Part shown: piece after piece, positions 1-7,635 of the stretch
Position numbering within the stretch: the stretch's first letter is position 1
Layout: each line of letters begins with the position of its first letter
NCBI GenBank assembly: GCA_017435645.1
Contig: JAFSER010000003.1
Span: 1 to 33,747 of the forward strand
Origin: Clostridium sp.
GTDB taxonomy: Bacteria > Bacillota > Clostridia > Clostridiales > Clostridiaceae
Length of the DNA: 33,747 nt
Direction of reading: 5' to 3'
Notes under the pieces: model-generated
What the model saw: the letters and a program-made list of their open reading frames with translations, nothing else
Databases searched by the model: none
What the model was told of the DNA's origin: nothing
Program-made: the position numbers and the translations under genes

Positions 1-353
1 ACTAAAGTCCAAGCACCATTTGTTTGTCCTGTAATTTTCATATCTATTCCTGAGTTTTGATAAATAGAAATAGCAATTTCATCAGCAATTACTCCATCTA
101 ATTCTCCTGCTTGAAGTGCAGCATCTCTGTCCTTAGCAGATGTGAATGTTTGAAAATCTAAATCTAATCCTTCTTCTTCAAAGTATCCTTTTTCTTTAGC
201 AATTACAATTGGTACAATATCAATTGAACTCATTGCACCAAAGCTTAATTTCTTTGTTTCCTTTACTTCTTCTGTTTCTGTCTTTGCACAACCTGCCATT
301 GTTCCTACCATAGCTAGTGCCATAAATGTCGTAAGTAATTTTTTAAACTTCAT
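1..353 (-). CDS. ABC transporter substrate-binding lipoprotein (NMT1/SsuA-like), 3' end cut by window edge
   Basis: The first 117 residues are visible. They begin with a lipoprotein signal (MKFKKLLTTFMALAMVGTMA, then Cys21 in the lipobox MAGC), so the mature protein is probably anchored outside the membrane. The mature start (LSFGAMSSIDIVPIVIAKEK, then GYFEEEGLDLDF) is the usual opening of NMT1/THI5/SsuA-type binding proteins, which feed small organic anions or aromatic molecules to an ABC importer. The ATG at 351-353 lies inside the end of ubiX, an 11-bp overlap, and an AAGGA element sits 8 bases before it, so it is translationally coupled to ubiX. That coupling suggests that its ligand is a substrate or precursor for the UbiD/UbiX/UbiA enzymes. 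The C-terminal part, and any permease and ATPase, lie outside the window. The lipobox argues against the cytosolic enzymes MqnA and MqnD, which share this fold. Confidence 0.8.
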   Translation of the reverse strand, partial: MKFKKLLTTFMALAMVGTMAGCAKTETEEVKETKKLSFGAMSSIDIVPIVIAKEKGYFEEEGLDLDFQTFTSAKDRDAALQAGELDGVIADEIAISIYQNSGIDMKITGQTNGAWTL

Positions 354-933
354 ATTCTGTATCCTTCCATTTCTTAAATAAGTTATTTTCTATATTTAAA
401 TAATCTAATATTTTCCCAATTAAAAAATCTACAATTTCATCAATACTTTTAGGATGATGATAAAAACCAGGCATAGCAGGGATTATTCCTACCCCCATCT
501 TAGATAACTTACACATGTTTTCTAAATGTATTGTATTTAGAGGAGTTTCTCTTGGTACTAAAATTAGTTTTCTTCCTTCTTTTAAAGCTACATCTGCTGC
601 TCTACATAGTAAATTTTTAGATAACCCGTAACTTATTTCAGCTAAAGTCCCCATAGAACAAGGAAGTATTATTACTGCATCATATTTATTCGAGCCACTT
701 GCTACTCCTGAAAACATATTGTCATTATTTTCAAGTTTTATATTGCTATAAGTTAAACTTAACTCATCAATCCATGTTTTTATATTAAGGCCAAGCTCAA
801 AACCAAATACTTGTCTTCCTTTATCTGTTGCTACTACATTTATTTGAATGCCTTCTTTAACTAATACTTCCACTAATCTTTTTGCATATATACTACCACT
901 AGCTCCAGTGATTCCAACTACAATTTTTTTCAT
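343..933 (-). CDS. ubiX: UbiX-type flavin prenyltransferase
   Basis: A 196-residue protein of normal UbiX length. UbiX enzymes join dimethylallyl phosphate to reduced FMN, making the prenyl-FMN cofactor that UbiD decarboxylases need. The N-terminal FMN-binding motif GITGASGSIYAKRL is intact, and the middle and C-terminal UbiX hallmarks are present (LPCSMGTLAEISYG, then LVPRETPLNTIHLENM, then MPGFYHHP). I chose the ATG at 931-933 because AAGGAG stands 6 bases before it; the upstream ATG in the same frame has no such site. Its stop overlaps the start of the binding lipoprotein. The ubiA stop is 208 bases upstream, so ubiX may also have its own promoter, although I could not see a convincing one. 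Confidence 0.93.
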   Translation of the reverse strand: MKKIVVGITGASGSIYAKRLVEVLVKEGIQINVVATDKGRQVFGFELGLNIKTWIDELSLTYSNIKLENNDNMFSGVASGSNKYDAVIILPCSMGTLAEISYGLSKNLLCRAADVALKEGRKLILVPRETPLNTIHLENMCKLSKMGVGIIPAMPGFYHHPKSIDEIVDFLIGKILDYLNIENNLFKKWKDTEYEV

Positions 934-1141
934 TCTTTTCTCCTTATGTATATGTTTCAATTAATAATCTACGTAATTTATAAACTTAAATAATTAAAAT
1001 TTAATAGGCTTATTTAAGTAAAATATCAAAATTAAAATCATATATTATTTAGTTTTTATTATAAGTTATTTAACTACTAAAGATACTTAAAGAGTATGAA
1101 TTTAAATAATGCTTTATATAAATTAAACTATTTACTACAAC

Positions 1142-2011
1142 TTATAATAAACAATCTATAAAGCCTGTAATTAAAAATACTATACTTATAACTTGATTCA
1201 CATTATATGAAGCAACTTTAACATTTTTTAAGTTATCTGGACTAACCATCTTATGTTGAATTATAAATAATATTGATATTATTGCTAATCCAATATAATA
1301 AATTACTCCTAATTCTGATGTTAGTGATCCTACTAAAAATAAACAAATTAATGCAATTATATGAAATGCTCTTGATATTATTAATGCATTTTTCACTCCA
1401 AATCTTGCTGGTATTGAATGAATACCATTTGCAGTATCAAATTCATAGTCTTGAGCTCCATATATTATATCAAAACCAGCTACCCATAAAGTATTAGCTG
1501 CTCCCATAACTAATGGTAATAAGCTTATTTTACCTGTAACAGCAAGCCAAGCTCCTACTGGTGCTGCTGCTGAAGTTATTCCTAGTACTAAATGACATGC
1601 CCATGTGAATCTTTTAGTATATGAATATATAGTCATTAAAAATAATGCTATAGGTGAAAGTATCAAACATATAGTATTAAGTTTATATGCTGCAAATACC
1701 ATTATTACAAAGCATATTAATACAAATATTAGTATCTCATTTTTATTCATTAATCCTTGTGGTAATTGCCTTGTTGCTGTTCTTGGATTTCTTGCATCTA
1801 TTTCAGCATCTATAACTCTATTTAAAGCATTAGCTCCTGTTCTAGCACTTAAAAAAGCAATTAATATCCAAAATATAGTTGATAAACTTAATCTATTATT
1901 TCCTGCTAATAGCATAGATATTAATGCAAATGATAACGAAAAAATAGTATGTGAAAACATTACTAATGTTCCATAATCTAAAACCTTATTTTTTATTGAA
2001 GTAAATTCCAT
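1142..2011 (-). CDS. ubiA: UbiA-family aromatic prenyltransferase (MqnP-like)
   Basis: A 289-residue integral membrane protein with about 8-9 hydrophobic segments. The two Asp-rich prenyl-diphosphate/Mg sites of the UbiA family are present: NRVIDAEID near residues 64-72 and DIIYGAQDYEFD near 181-192. The text around the first (NPRTATRQLPQG) is typical of 4-hydroxybenzoate and MqnP-type prenyltransferases. It should attach a polyprenyl chain to an aromatic carboxylate; the acceptor is not shown by the sequence. I prefer the ATG at 2009-2011 because AGGTGG lies 7 bases before it, whereas the ATG six bases upstream is too close to that site. Its start overlaps the end of ubiD by 26 bases, so the two are coupled. 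The pairing suggests prenylation followed by decarboxylation, as in ubiquinone synthesis and late futalosine-type menaquinone synthesis. Confidence 0.88.
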   Translation of the reverse strand: MEFTSIKNKVLDYGTLVMFSHTIFSLSFALISMLLAGNNRLSLSTIFWILIAFLSARTGANALNRVIDAEIDARNPRTATRQLPQGLMNKNEILIFVLICFVIMVFAAYKLNTICLILSPIALFLMTIYSYTKRFTWACHLVLGITSAAAPVGAWLAVTGKISLLPLVMGAANTLWVAGFDIIYGAQDYEFDTANGIHSIPARFGVKNALIISRAFHIIALICLFLVGSLTSELGVIYYIGLAIISILFIIQHKMVSPDNLKNVKVASYNVNQVISIVFLITGFIDCLL

Positions 2012-3827
2012 ATTCATCCCACCTTTTATCTACATAGTCTTTCATTTCTTTACTCATTTCTATATCCTTTGGCCATTCTCTAGTATGACCTTCACTTGGT
2101 AATTTTCTAGTTGCATCTATTCCTAATCTACTAGTTTCACTTATGATAAAATCTCTCTTTGCATCAATATTATTAAATACTTTCCATGCTACTATAGACA
2201 AATCTTTAGGACTTACTTCTTTATCTACAACTATAACTATTTTTGTGTACATACTTTCTTTCATTTTCCATACAGATTCCATTACTTCTTTAGCATGACC
2301 TGGATACTTTTTCTCTATTGAAACAATTACACAACTATGAAAAATATCTTCTAATGGGAAGTTTATATCTAATACATCTTCTCTATTTTTAAATTCATCC
2401 CAAATATTTTTTACTTCTTCTTTCATTTCTTTTGTAATTTTAATATTTTCTTCAACTTCTCTATCTTGAAGCTCAATTGTCCACTTTTTAGTCGCATCTA
2501 TCCCTACCCTACTACCATATAAAGGTGTATTAGAAGAATGATCTAAGGCATCTAATGGTCCTTCTGCTATTACTATATCTCTCTTAATATCCATATTATT
2601 AAGAACACTTAAAGCTACAGATTCTGCATCTTGAACATCTACATCCTTATCTACAACTATAACCATCTTAGTGTACATCATCTGTCCCATTCCCCATACA
2701 GCATTCATAATCTTATTTGCATGGCCTGGATATTTCTTATCTATGGATATAATTACACAACTATGAAAAACTCCTTCAAGTGGAAAGTTTATATCTATTA
2801 TTTCTGGACTCATCATCTTAAGTAAAGGTAAGAATATTCTTTCTGTAGCTTTACCCATATAACAATCCTCCATAGGTGGTTTACCTACTATTGTAGTTGG
2901 ATATACAGGATTTTTCTTATGTGTTATGCAAGTTACATGAAAAACAGGGTAATAATCAGCTAAAGAATAATACCCTGTATGGTCTCCAAATGGTCCCTCT
3001 AATCTTAACTCTTCGTTAACATCTACATATCCTTCTATAATAAATTCTGCATCTGCTGGTACATATATATCATTTGTTATTGATTTAACCATATTTATTG
3101 GAGCTTTTCTTAAGAATCCTGCAAACATCATTTCATCAATCATTTTAGGTAATGGAGCTGTAGCTGAATATGTTATAGCTGGATCACATCCAAGTGCCAC
3201 TGATATAGGCATCTTTCCACCTAATTTTTTGTACTGTTCGTATATTTCTCTACCATCTTTATGCCAATGCCAGTGCATTCCTGTAGTATTCTTATCATAC
3301 ACTTGCATTCTATACATTCCCATATTCTGTATTCCTGTATCTGGATCCTTAGTTATAACTAAAGGTAATGTTAAAAACTTACCTCCATCTTCAGGCCAAC
3401 ACTTAATTATAGGTAACTCACTTAAATCTGGGTCATGATTTATAACTTCTTGACAAGCTCCCTTTATAGGTAACTTTATTGGAAAAACAGCTGCCATCCT
3501 ACTTAATCTTGGTATAGATTTAACAGCATTCATTACTCCCATATAATTGCTCATATCAATAAGATTTTCTATAACATCTCCCATATCATTTATACTTTTC
3601 GTCCCTAGAGCCATAGCCATTCTTTCATATGTACCCATAGCATTTATCAATAGAGGAAACTTAGATCCTTTAACATTTTCAAATAATAATGCTTGTCCAT
3701 ACGATTTAGAAATTCTATCTGTTATTTCTGTTATCTCTAAATCTGGATCTACTTCTACTGATATTCTTGCTAATTCACCTTTCTTATCTAACTCTTTTAT
3801 AAATGATTGTAAATCCTTAAAAGCCAT
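1986..3827 (-). CDS. ubiD: UbiD-type prenyl-FMN-dependent decarboxylase with a duplicated C-terminal segment
   Basis: A 613-residue UbiD-family enzyme; the usual length is about 450-500. It should decarboxylate an aromatic or prenylated aromatic acid using UbiX-made prenyl-FMN. The catalytic set is intact and falls on the standard numbering: Arg173 in GMYRMQVYD, and Glu277 with Asp282 in RLEGPFGDHTGYY. The extra length is largely a second copy of the C-terminal dimer-region segment. Residues about 344-448 (INFPLEGVFHSCV to GIDATKKW) recur as 486-575 (INFPLEDIFHSCV to GIDATRK), at nucleotides 2484-2798 and 2103-2372. From memory, MqnL-type UbiDs of Helicobacter and Bacteroides are also about 610 residues long, which would favour a menaquinone role. 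AAGGAGG precedes the ATG. It is first in a ubiD-ubiA line and divergent from the lpdD-like gene. Confidence 0.92.
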   Translation of the reverse strand: MAFKDLQSFIKELDKKGELARISVEVDPDLEITEITDRISKSYGQALLFENVKGSKFPLLINAMGTYERMAMALGTKSINDMGDVIENLIDMSNYMGVMNAVKSIPRLSRMAAVFPIKLPIKGACQEVINHDPDLSELPIIKCWPEDGGKFLTLPLVITKDPDTGIQNMGMYRMQVYDKNTTGMHWHWHKDGREIYEQYKKLGGKMPISVALGCDPAITYSATAPLPKMIDEMMFAGFLRKAPINMVKSITNDIYVPADAEFIIEGYVDVNEELRLEGPFGDHTGYYSLADYYPVFHVTCITHKKNPVYPTTIVGKPPMEDCYMGKATERIFLPLLKMMSPEIIDINFPLEGVFHSCVIISIDKKYPGHANKIMNAVWGMGQMMYTKMVIVVDKDVDVQDAESVALSVLNNMDIKRDIVIAEGPLDALDHSSNTPLYGSRVGIDATKKWTIELQDREVEENIKITKEMKEEVKNIWDEFKNREDVLDINFPLEDIFHSCVIVSIEKKYPGHAKEVMESVWKMKESMYTKIVIVVDKEVSPKDLSIVAWKVFNNIDAKRDFIISETSRLGIDATRKLPSEGHTREWPKDIEMSKEMKDYVDKRWDEYGIYFNKK

Positions 3828-3923
3828 ATTTTCCTCCTTAAAGCTCTTGACTCCTCTTAATTAAAATTATATATTCTTCTATATAAATAATATGATATTG
3901 TCATTAATAATGTGGAGGCTAAA

Positions 3924-4295
3924 ATGATAACTATAAACAAAAACTTTAAAAATTTTGCTATAACTTGTACTGCTATTAAAATGGGAAATGACTGGAACAT
4001 AAGCATATATGGTGGCGATATTCCTCATATAGGCGCTCTTGCACTTGGAATACCTAGACCTAGCCTTAAAGATAAAAATAAAATAAGCTCTTCAGTTTCT
4101 ATTTTAACAATAACAGGTCATAAAGAAGATGATATTGTTAAAAAAATAGCAGAATTATGTTCAAGTGCTTGGAATTCTACTGTTGTTGTAACTTGTGGAA
4201 TTCATATAGATAATCTAACTCTTAATGATATAACACAACTTAATTCATTAATAGATGACTTAGCTCAGGAATTAATAACAAAAATTATTATTTAA
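3924..4295 (+). CDS. lpdD: LpdD-like protein, putative prenyl-FMN/UbiD accessory factor
   Basis: A 123-residue protein on the plus strand, divergent from ubiD. It resembles the LpdD family: an internal YGGDIPHIGALALGIPRPSL segment, then ITGHKEDDIVKKIAEL, then VVTCGIHIDNLT. LpdD was named in lactobacilli as a partner of the UbiD-type gallate decarboxylase, and is thought to be a prenylated-flavin chaperone with a proteasome-assembly-chaperone-like fold. No signal peptide or membrane segment is visible, so it is probably cytosolic. I chose the ATG at 3924 because GGAGG lies 5 bases before it; a GTG at 3912 in the same frame has no such site. The family call is from memory of these motifs. Its position beside ubiD supports it. 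It is one of very few genes on this strand in the window. Confidence 0.7.
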   Translation: MITINKNFKNFAITCTAIKMGNDWNISIYGGDIPHIGALALGIPRPSLKDKNKISSSVSILTITGHKEDDIVKKIAELCSSAWNSTVVVTCGIHIDNLTLNDITQLNSLIDDLAQELITKIII

Positions 4296-4750
4296 GTATT
4301 TATATAATATTTTATTATAATTTTAAAAATTTCTTATTTATTGAGTAAATATTTTATAGCCTATTATTTCTATATTAGTATTATAATTTTATATTTTAAT
4401 TTATATTTAAATAATTATATTAATTATAAAATGACAATATACCCTATTATATTCTAAATTTTAACATATTTCAATCATTAATAATCTTTTTCTAATAATA
4501 TTAATATACTTTAAATTTTTATCTTATAATACCCTATATTTTTCAGATAATATAATTTTTACGTAATTACTACTATAGATTCTGATAAAGAAAAAGCATA
4601 TAAATTACTTAATATATATATTGAAATAAAAAAAGAGTATCTAAAATCCTAATAGATACTCTTTTTTATGTATAGTTCTATTTATTATTTTTATAAATAA
4701 AATAGCCTTCATATAATCATTGCCTTTTCTTATATAATATTTATGTATAA
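4296..4750. other. Intergenic region, AT-rich, with a possible coding scrap
   Basis: About 455 bases between the lpdD-like gene and the RpiR-type gene, which converge here. Most is very AT-rich without recognisable sites. On the plus strand, 4548-4652 holds a startless open stretch ending in TTIDSDKEKAYKLLNIYIEI and a few more residues. Its composition looks like the C-terminal end of a lost gene, but it is too short to name. A strong hairpin at 4629-4667 is listed separately. Confidence 0.4.
4629..4667. terminator. Bidirectional intrinsic terminator between convergent genes
   Basis: A perfect 15-bp stem, AAAAAAGAGTATCTA at 4629-4643 and its complement at 4653-4667, with a 9-base loop. It has an A-run on the left and a T-run on the right, so it can end transcripts from both directions. 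It lies 84 bases past the rpiR-type stop (minus strand) and downstream of the lpdD-like gene (plus strand). Confidence 0.85.
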
Positions 4751-5593
4751 TTAATCATCTAAATTTTTTATAAATTCTCTTGTTTCTAATATTGATTCTC
4801 TTACATTATCAAATCCATCTTTTATAACTCCTAAATATAATAAATCCATTATTGCTAATGTAGATAATCTTGATGAAATTTCACCTACTCTAACATCCTC
4901 ATCTTCACAAGGTATAAATATTGGATAATTAGATATTTTAGCTATGGAATTATTACTAAATTTAGTTACAGAAATTATTTTAGCTCCTTGTCTCTTTGCC
5001 TTATTTAAAAGTAACTTTATTTCTTTAGTTTCACCACTATAACTTAGAGCTATTACAACATCCTCTTCTCCTAAATGTGCTGATGTTACTATTTGAGCAT
5101 ATAAATCTTGATTATAAAAAACCACTTTATTTATTCTTGATAGTTTTAGATGAAAATCAATTGCAGCTACTCCTAAAGTACCTATTCCATATAAAAATAT
5201 TCTTCTAGCTTTCCTTAAAATCTCTATTGCTTCTTTTAAAATATCATTATTAAGTAATTCGTAAGTTTCATTTAATATATTAATGTGTATTGCTTCAGCT
5301 TTTTTTATCATTACCTCTAAAGAATCTTTTTCATTTATTATTGTGTTAAATATTTCTAAATTCTCCGTATTACTTTGTTTAGCTAAATCTACCTTAAATG
5401 CAGTAAATCCTCTATATCCTAATTTTTTTGAAAATCTAATAACAGCAGCTGCTGAAGTATCTACTCTTTTCCCTAATTCTTTAGCATTTAAATTAATAAC
5501 TTCTTTTATATTTTCCAATACATAATTCGCTAGCCTTATCTCTGTATCAGTATAACAATTCATTCCTTCTTTTATTTTAAAGATACAACTCAT
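4751..5593 (-). CDS. RpiR/MurR-family transcriptional regulator
   Basis: A 280-residue regulator of normal family length. The N-terminal part (about 1-77) is an RpiR helix-turn-helix with the motif SAAAVIRFSKKLGYRGF. The C-terminal part (about 105-240) is a SIS sugar-phosphate-binding domain, with IFLYGIGTLGVAAIDF and VVIALSYSGETKEI. Such proteins usually sense a phosphosugar and control a sugar or amino-sugar operon. No sugar genes lie next to it here, so its target is unknown. A GGGGG site precedes the ATG. It appears to be a single-gene unit ending at the 4629-4667 terminator. Confidence 0.88.
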   Translation of the reverse strand: MSCIFKIKEGMNCYTDTEIRLANYVLENIKEVINLNAKELGKRVDTSAAAVIRFSKKLGYRGFTAFKVDLAKQSNTENLEIFNTIINEKDSLEVMIKKAEAIHINILNETYELLNNDILKEAIEILRKARRIFLYGIGTLGVAAIDFHLKLSRINKVVFYNQDLYAQIVTSAHLGEEDVVIALSYSGETKEIKLLLNKAKRQGAKIISVTKFSNNSIAKISNYPIFIPCEDEDVRVGEISSRLSTLAIMDLLYLGVIKDGFDNVRESILETREFIKNLDD

Positions 5594-5763
5594 TAAATAA
5601 TCCCCCTTTTTAATAAGTATAAATAATAAAATAATTAAAATATGATTATATTTATTAAGTTTTTCAATAAACCTACTACATCAAAGCATTTTTCTTTAAA
5701 GATTATTATTAATATTTCTAATATATATTTCTTTAATATATTAAATTTTACCATATTTCCCTT

Positions 5764-5974
5764 AGACTTTAAATCTAAAGTTATATTAGCTTTAATTAAT
5801 AAAAAATTGAAATTTTTACAAGCAGAGAATGAGCTTCTAAAAAAGCCAGAAATGTTATAAAGGGGGAATGAAGCAACAGAAAAGATTTTAAAATTCTATA
5901 ACTTTAAAAACATCAAAAAAGATGACTCCTGTTTAATACAGAAATCATCTTTTAGCTCATACTACTCTTTTTAA
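5764..5974 (+). pseudogene. Possible remnant of an IS3-family transposase OrfA
   Basis: The plus-strand frame through 5860 ends in KLKFLQAENELLKKPEML and a stop. The same frame continues after that stop as RGNEATEKILKFYNFKN. The pattern 'KxLxAENELLKKxEML-x-RG' is the leucine-zipper tail seen in OrfA of IS3-family elements. No helix-turn-helix part, OrfB or terminal inverted repeats remain, so this would be an inactive scrap. The match rests on a short stretch and could be chance. Confidence 0.3.
5917..5952 (-). terminator. Intrinsic terminator of the 9722-6089 operon
   Basis: Stem AAAAGATGA at 5917-5925 with TCATCTTTT at 5944-5952, with an inner CTGT/ACAG pairing. On the minus strand it is followed by a T-rich run. 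It lies 137 bases past the last gene of the operon. Confidence 0.75.
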
Positions 5975-6088
5975 ATTTAATTGGTAAAGAATACAATTTA
6001 ACTTTTACTATTTCTTTTTTATAAATTAAATTTCAATCTATAAGTTAGTATATTTTAATACTTTAATTTCATTAAAATACTAAAATAT

Positions 6089-6631
6089 TTATAGTATTAC
6101 AAACATATCTTCAGGCTTAGATGACATAATAGCTTTTGCTAATTCTTGTCTTAAGGATAATAACTTTTCTAAGTCCTCTTCCTTCATTGGAACATTATTA
6201 GCTTTACATTTATGTGATAATTTTGAGTATGACATAAATTCTTCTGGTATTATGCCTTCCTTTAAATATAGCTTAATTAGCTTTTCACCATATCCTATTT
6301 CAAAATAGTATCTTCCACCACCTGGAGCTACTTGCCCTAATTTATCATCAGAATATTCAAGGTCTAATCTTAATTGGTCATAAGTCTTAACACGCATAAC
6401 CATTTCTGCAGCGTCTATTATTCCTCTACCATTTGCACCTATTCCACTGTAGAAACTAAATTCTCCTCTTTTTGGAATATCATTGCTTAACTTAGGAAAA
6501 GTCATTAACATAATTTTAAATGCTAAAGCTGCTCCACCTATCATTTGTTTTCCATGATATTTTAATATATCTTCATATGTAATTTCTATAATATCATCAT
6601 TGTCTCTTACTATAACTTTTTCTGTATTCAT
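6089..6631 (-). CDS. Conserved protein of unknown function, weakly FmdE-like
   Basis: A 180-residue protein without signal peptide or membrane segments. I do not recognise it firmly. The order of the segments YHGKQMIGGAALAFKIML, SGIGANGRGIIDAAEMVM and APGGGRYYFEIGYGEKLIKL recalls the FmdE family (N-terminal HGHLCPG-type motif, then a CGIDA-type motif). The cysteines of those motifs are replaced here (KQMIGG for HLCPG), so it would be a metal-site-less variant. It is the last gene of the SsuABC-type transporter operon, starting 12 bases after the binding-protein stop, with AGGAG at the right distance. A role tied to the imported ligand, as a binder or converting enzyme, is an inference from position alone. 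Confidence 0.6.
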   Translation of the reverse strand: MNTEKVIVRDNDDIIEITYEDILKYHGKQMIGGAALAFKIMLMTFPKLSNDIPKRGEFSFYSGIGANGRGIIDAAEMVMRVKTYDQLRLDLEYSDDKLGQVAPGGGRYYFEIGYGEKLIKLYLKEGIIPEEFMSYSKLSHKCKANNVPMKEEDLEKLLSLRQELAKAIMSSKPEDMFVIL

Positions 6632-6643
6632 TAATAAATTCTC

Positions 6644-7612
6644 CTAGTTAAAAAATAATGAATTTACATCAAATTCTGATTCTATCATATTTGTTTTATA
6701 CATAAAGTCTGCTACATTTTGGAATGCTACACGATCTGCTTCTGTTATATCCATGTTAAAGTCATATTGTGTAAACATTTCTTCAACTGCTGATTTATCT
6801 AAATCAAGTTCTGTTGCAACTATTCCCATAGTTTCATCATAATTGTTGTTTATAAATTCAAGAACTTCAGATTCTCCAGCCATAAATGCATCTATTACAT
6901 CTTTATGTTCATTGTAAAAATCTTCTCTAACAGCAACTGCTATTAATGCATCTGTTAAACCTTCACCATCAGTAACTAAGTGATATCCTTGTTGTTGTGA
7001 TTTATATGCAGTAGGTCCAGCAACTAATGCTACATCAACACTTCCACCATCTAATGCTGCTTTTGCATCAGGTATAGACATATTTACATAATTTACATCA
7101 TCAATAGTCATTCCTGCTTTTTCAAGATATGCTACTAATAATTGATGTAAGTTAGTTCCAGTAGGACCAGCTATTGTTTTTCCTCTTAAAGCTTCTGCAG
7201 AATTTATGCTTTCATCAGCTGAATACATACAGAATGCCTTTGGTGATCTACTATACATATTTAATACCTTTATGTCAGCTCCATTTGCTGCTGCTGAAAT
7301 TACTGAAGTTCCTCCTACAGCGTATAATATATCAACATCTCCTGATGCTAATGCTTGAGTTTGATCAGCTCCTGATGTTATTTCTGCATAATTAACTTTT
7401 ATATCCATACCTTCATTTTTAAATACTTGTTCAAATGTATTTTTATTTTTTTGTATTATACTTGGTACATTTAATGGTGAAGTTACGTGAGTTATTGTTA
7501 ATTCACTTATTTGTGATGTTTCAGTATTTGTTTTTCCTGAACATCCAACCATAGATGCCATTACTAATGCTCCTGCTACTACTGCTTTAAATTTTTTGCT
7601 TTTAAATATCAT
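6644..7612 (-). CDS. ABC transporter substrate-binding lipoprotein (SsuA/TauA/NMT1-like)
   Basis: A 322-residue binding lipoprotein with a signal peptide ending in the lipobox SMVGC (Cys24). The mature part has the family layout: LTITHVTSPLNVPSIIQKNK at the start, then SGADQTQALASGDVDILYAV, then LRGKTIAGPTGTNLHQLL, then GGSVDVALVAGPTAY. Family members bind sulfonates, nitrate, pyrimidines or aromatic acids; the ligand cannot be read from the sequence. It works with the permease and ATPase immediately upstream (23-base gap to the ATPase stop), and AAAGGAGAG precedes its ATG. It is only distantly similar in its visible part to the other NMT1-like lipoprotein at the left edge. Confidence 0.88.
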   Translation of the reverse strand: MIFKSKKFKAVVAGALVMASMVGCSGKTNTETSQISELTITHVTSPLNVPSIIQKNKNTFEQVFKNEGMDIKVNYAEITSGADQTQALASGDVDILYAVGGTSVISAAANGADIKVLNMYSRSPKAFCMYSADESINSAEALRGKTIAGPTGTNLHQLLVAYLEKAGMTIDDVNYVNMSIPDAKAALDGGSVDVALVAGPTAYKSQQQGYHLVTDGEGLTDALIAVAVREDFYNEHKDVIDAFMAGESEVLEFINNNYDETMGIVATELDLDKSAVEEMFTQYDFNMDITEADRVAFQNVADFMYKTNMIESEFDVNSLFFN

Positions 7613-7635
7613 TATTTTTCTCTCCTTTATGTTGA

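Larger units (their letters stand above)
5594..6088. other. Intergenic region with a degraded IS-like fragment and a terminator
   Basis: About 495 bases without an intact gene. The plus strand carries an apparent scrap of a transposase (5764-5974). The minus-strand operon that ends at 6089 has its hairpin at 5917-5952. The rest is AT-rich; the rpiR-type promoter must lie just upstream of 5593, but I cannot place it. Confidence 0.5.

Noticed and set aside
1..353. The left-edge protein as menaquinone enzyme MqnA or MqnD
   Set aside because: It has a lipoprotein signal with Cys in the lipobox, whereas those enzymes are cytosolic, and its start fits an ABC binding protein.
1605..1976. A long plus-strand open frame inside ubiA, and similar ones inside ubiD, rpiR, ureC, natA and others
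   Set aside because: They lie opposite genes with clear family motifs, have no good ribosome site and read as unlikely hydrophobic or low-complexity protein.
1986..3827. The long UbiD as a sequencing frameshift or fusion of two genes
   Set aside because: The frame is continuous, the catalytic residues occur once, and the extra length is a clear repeat of the C-terminal segment.
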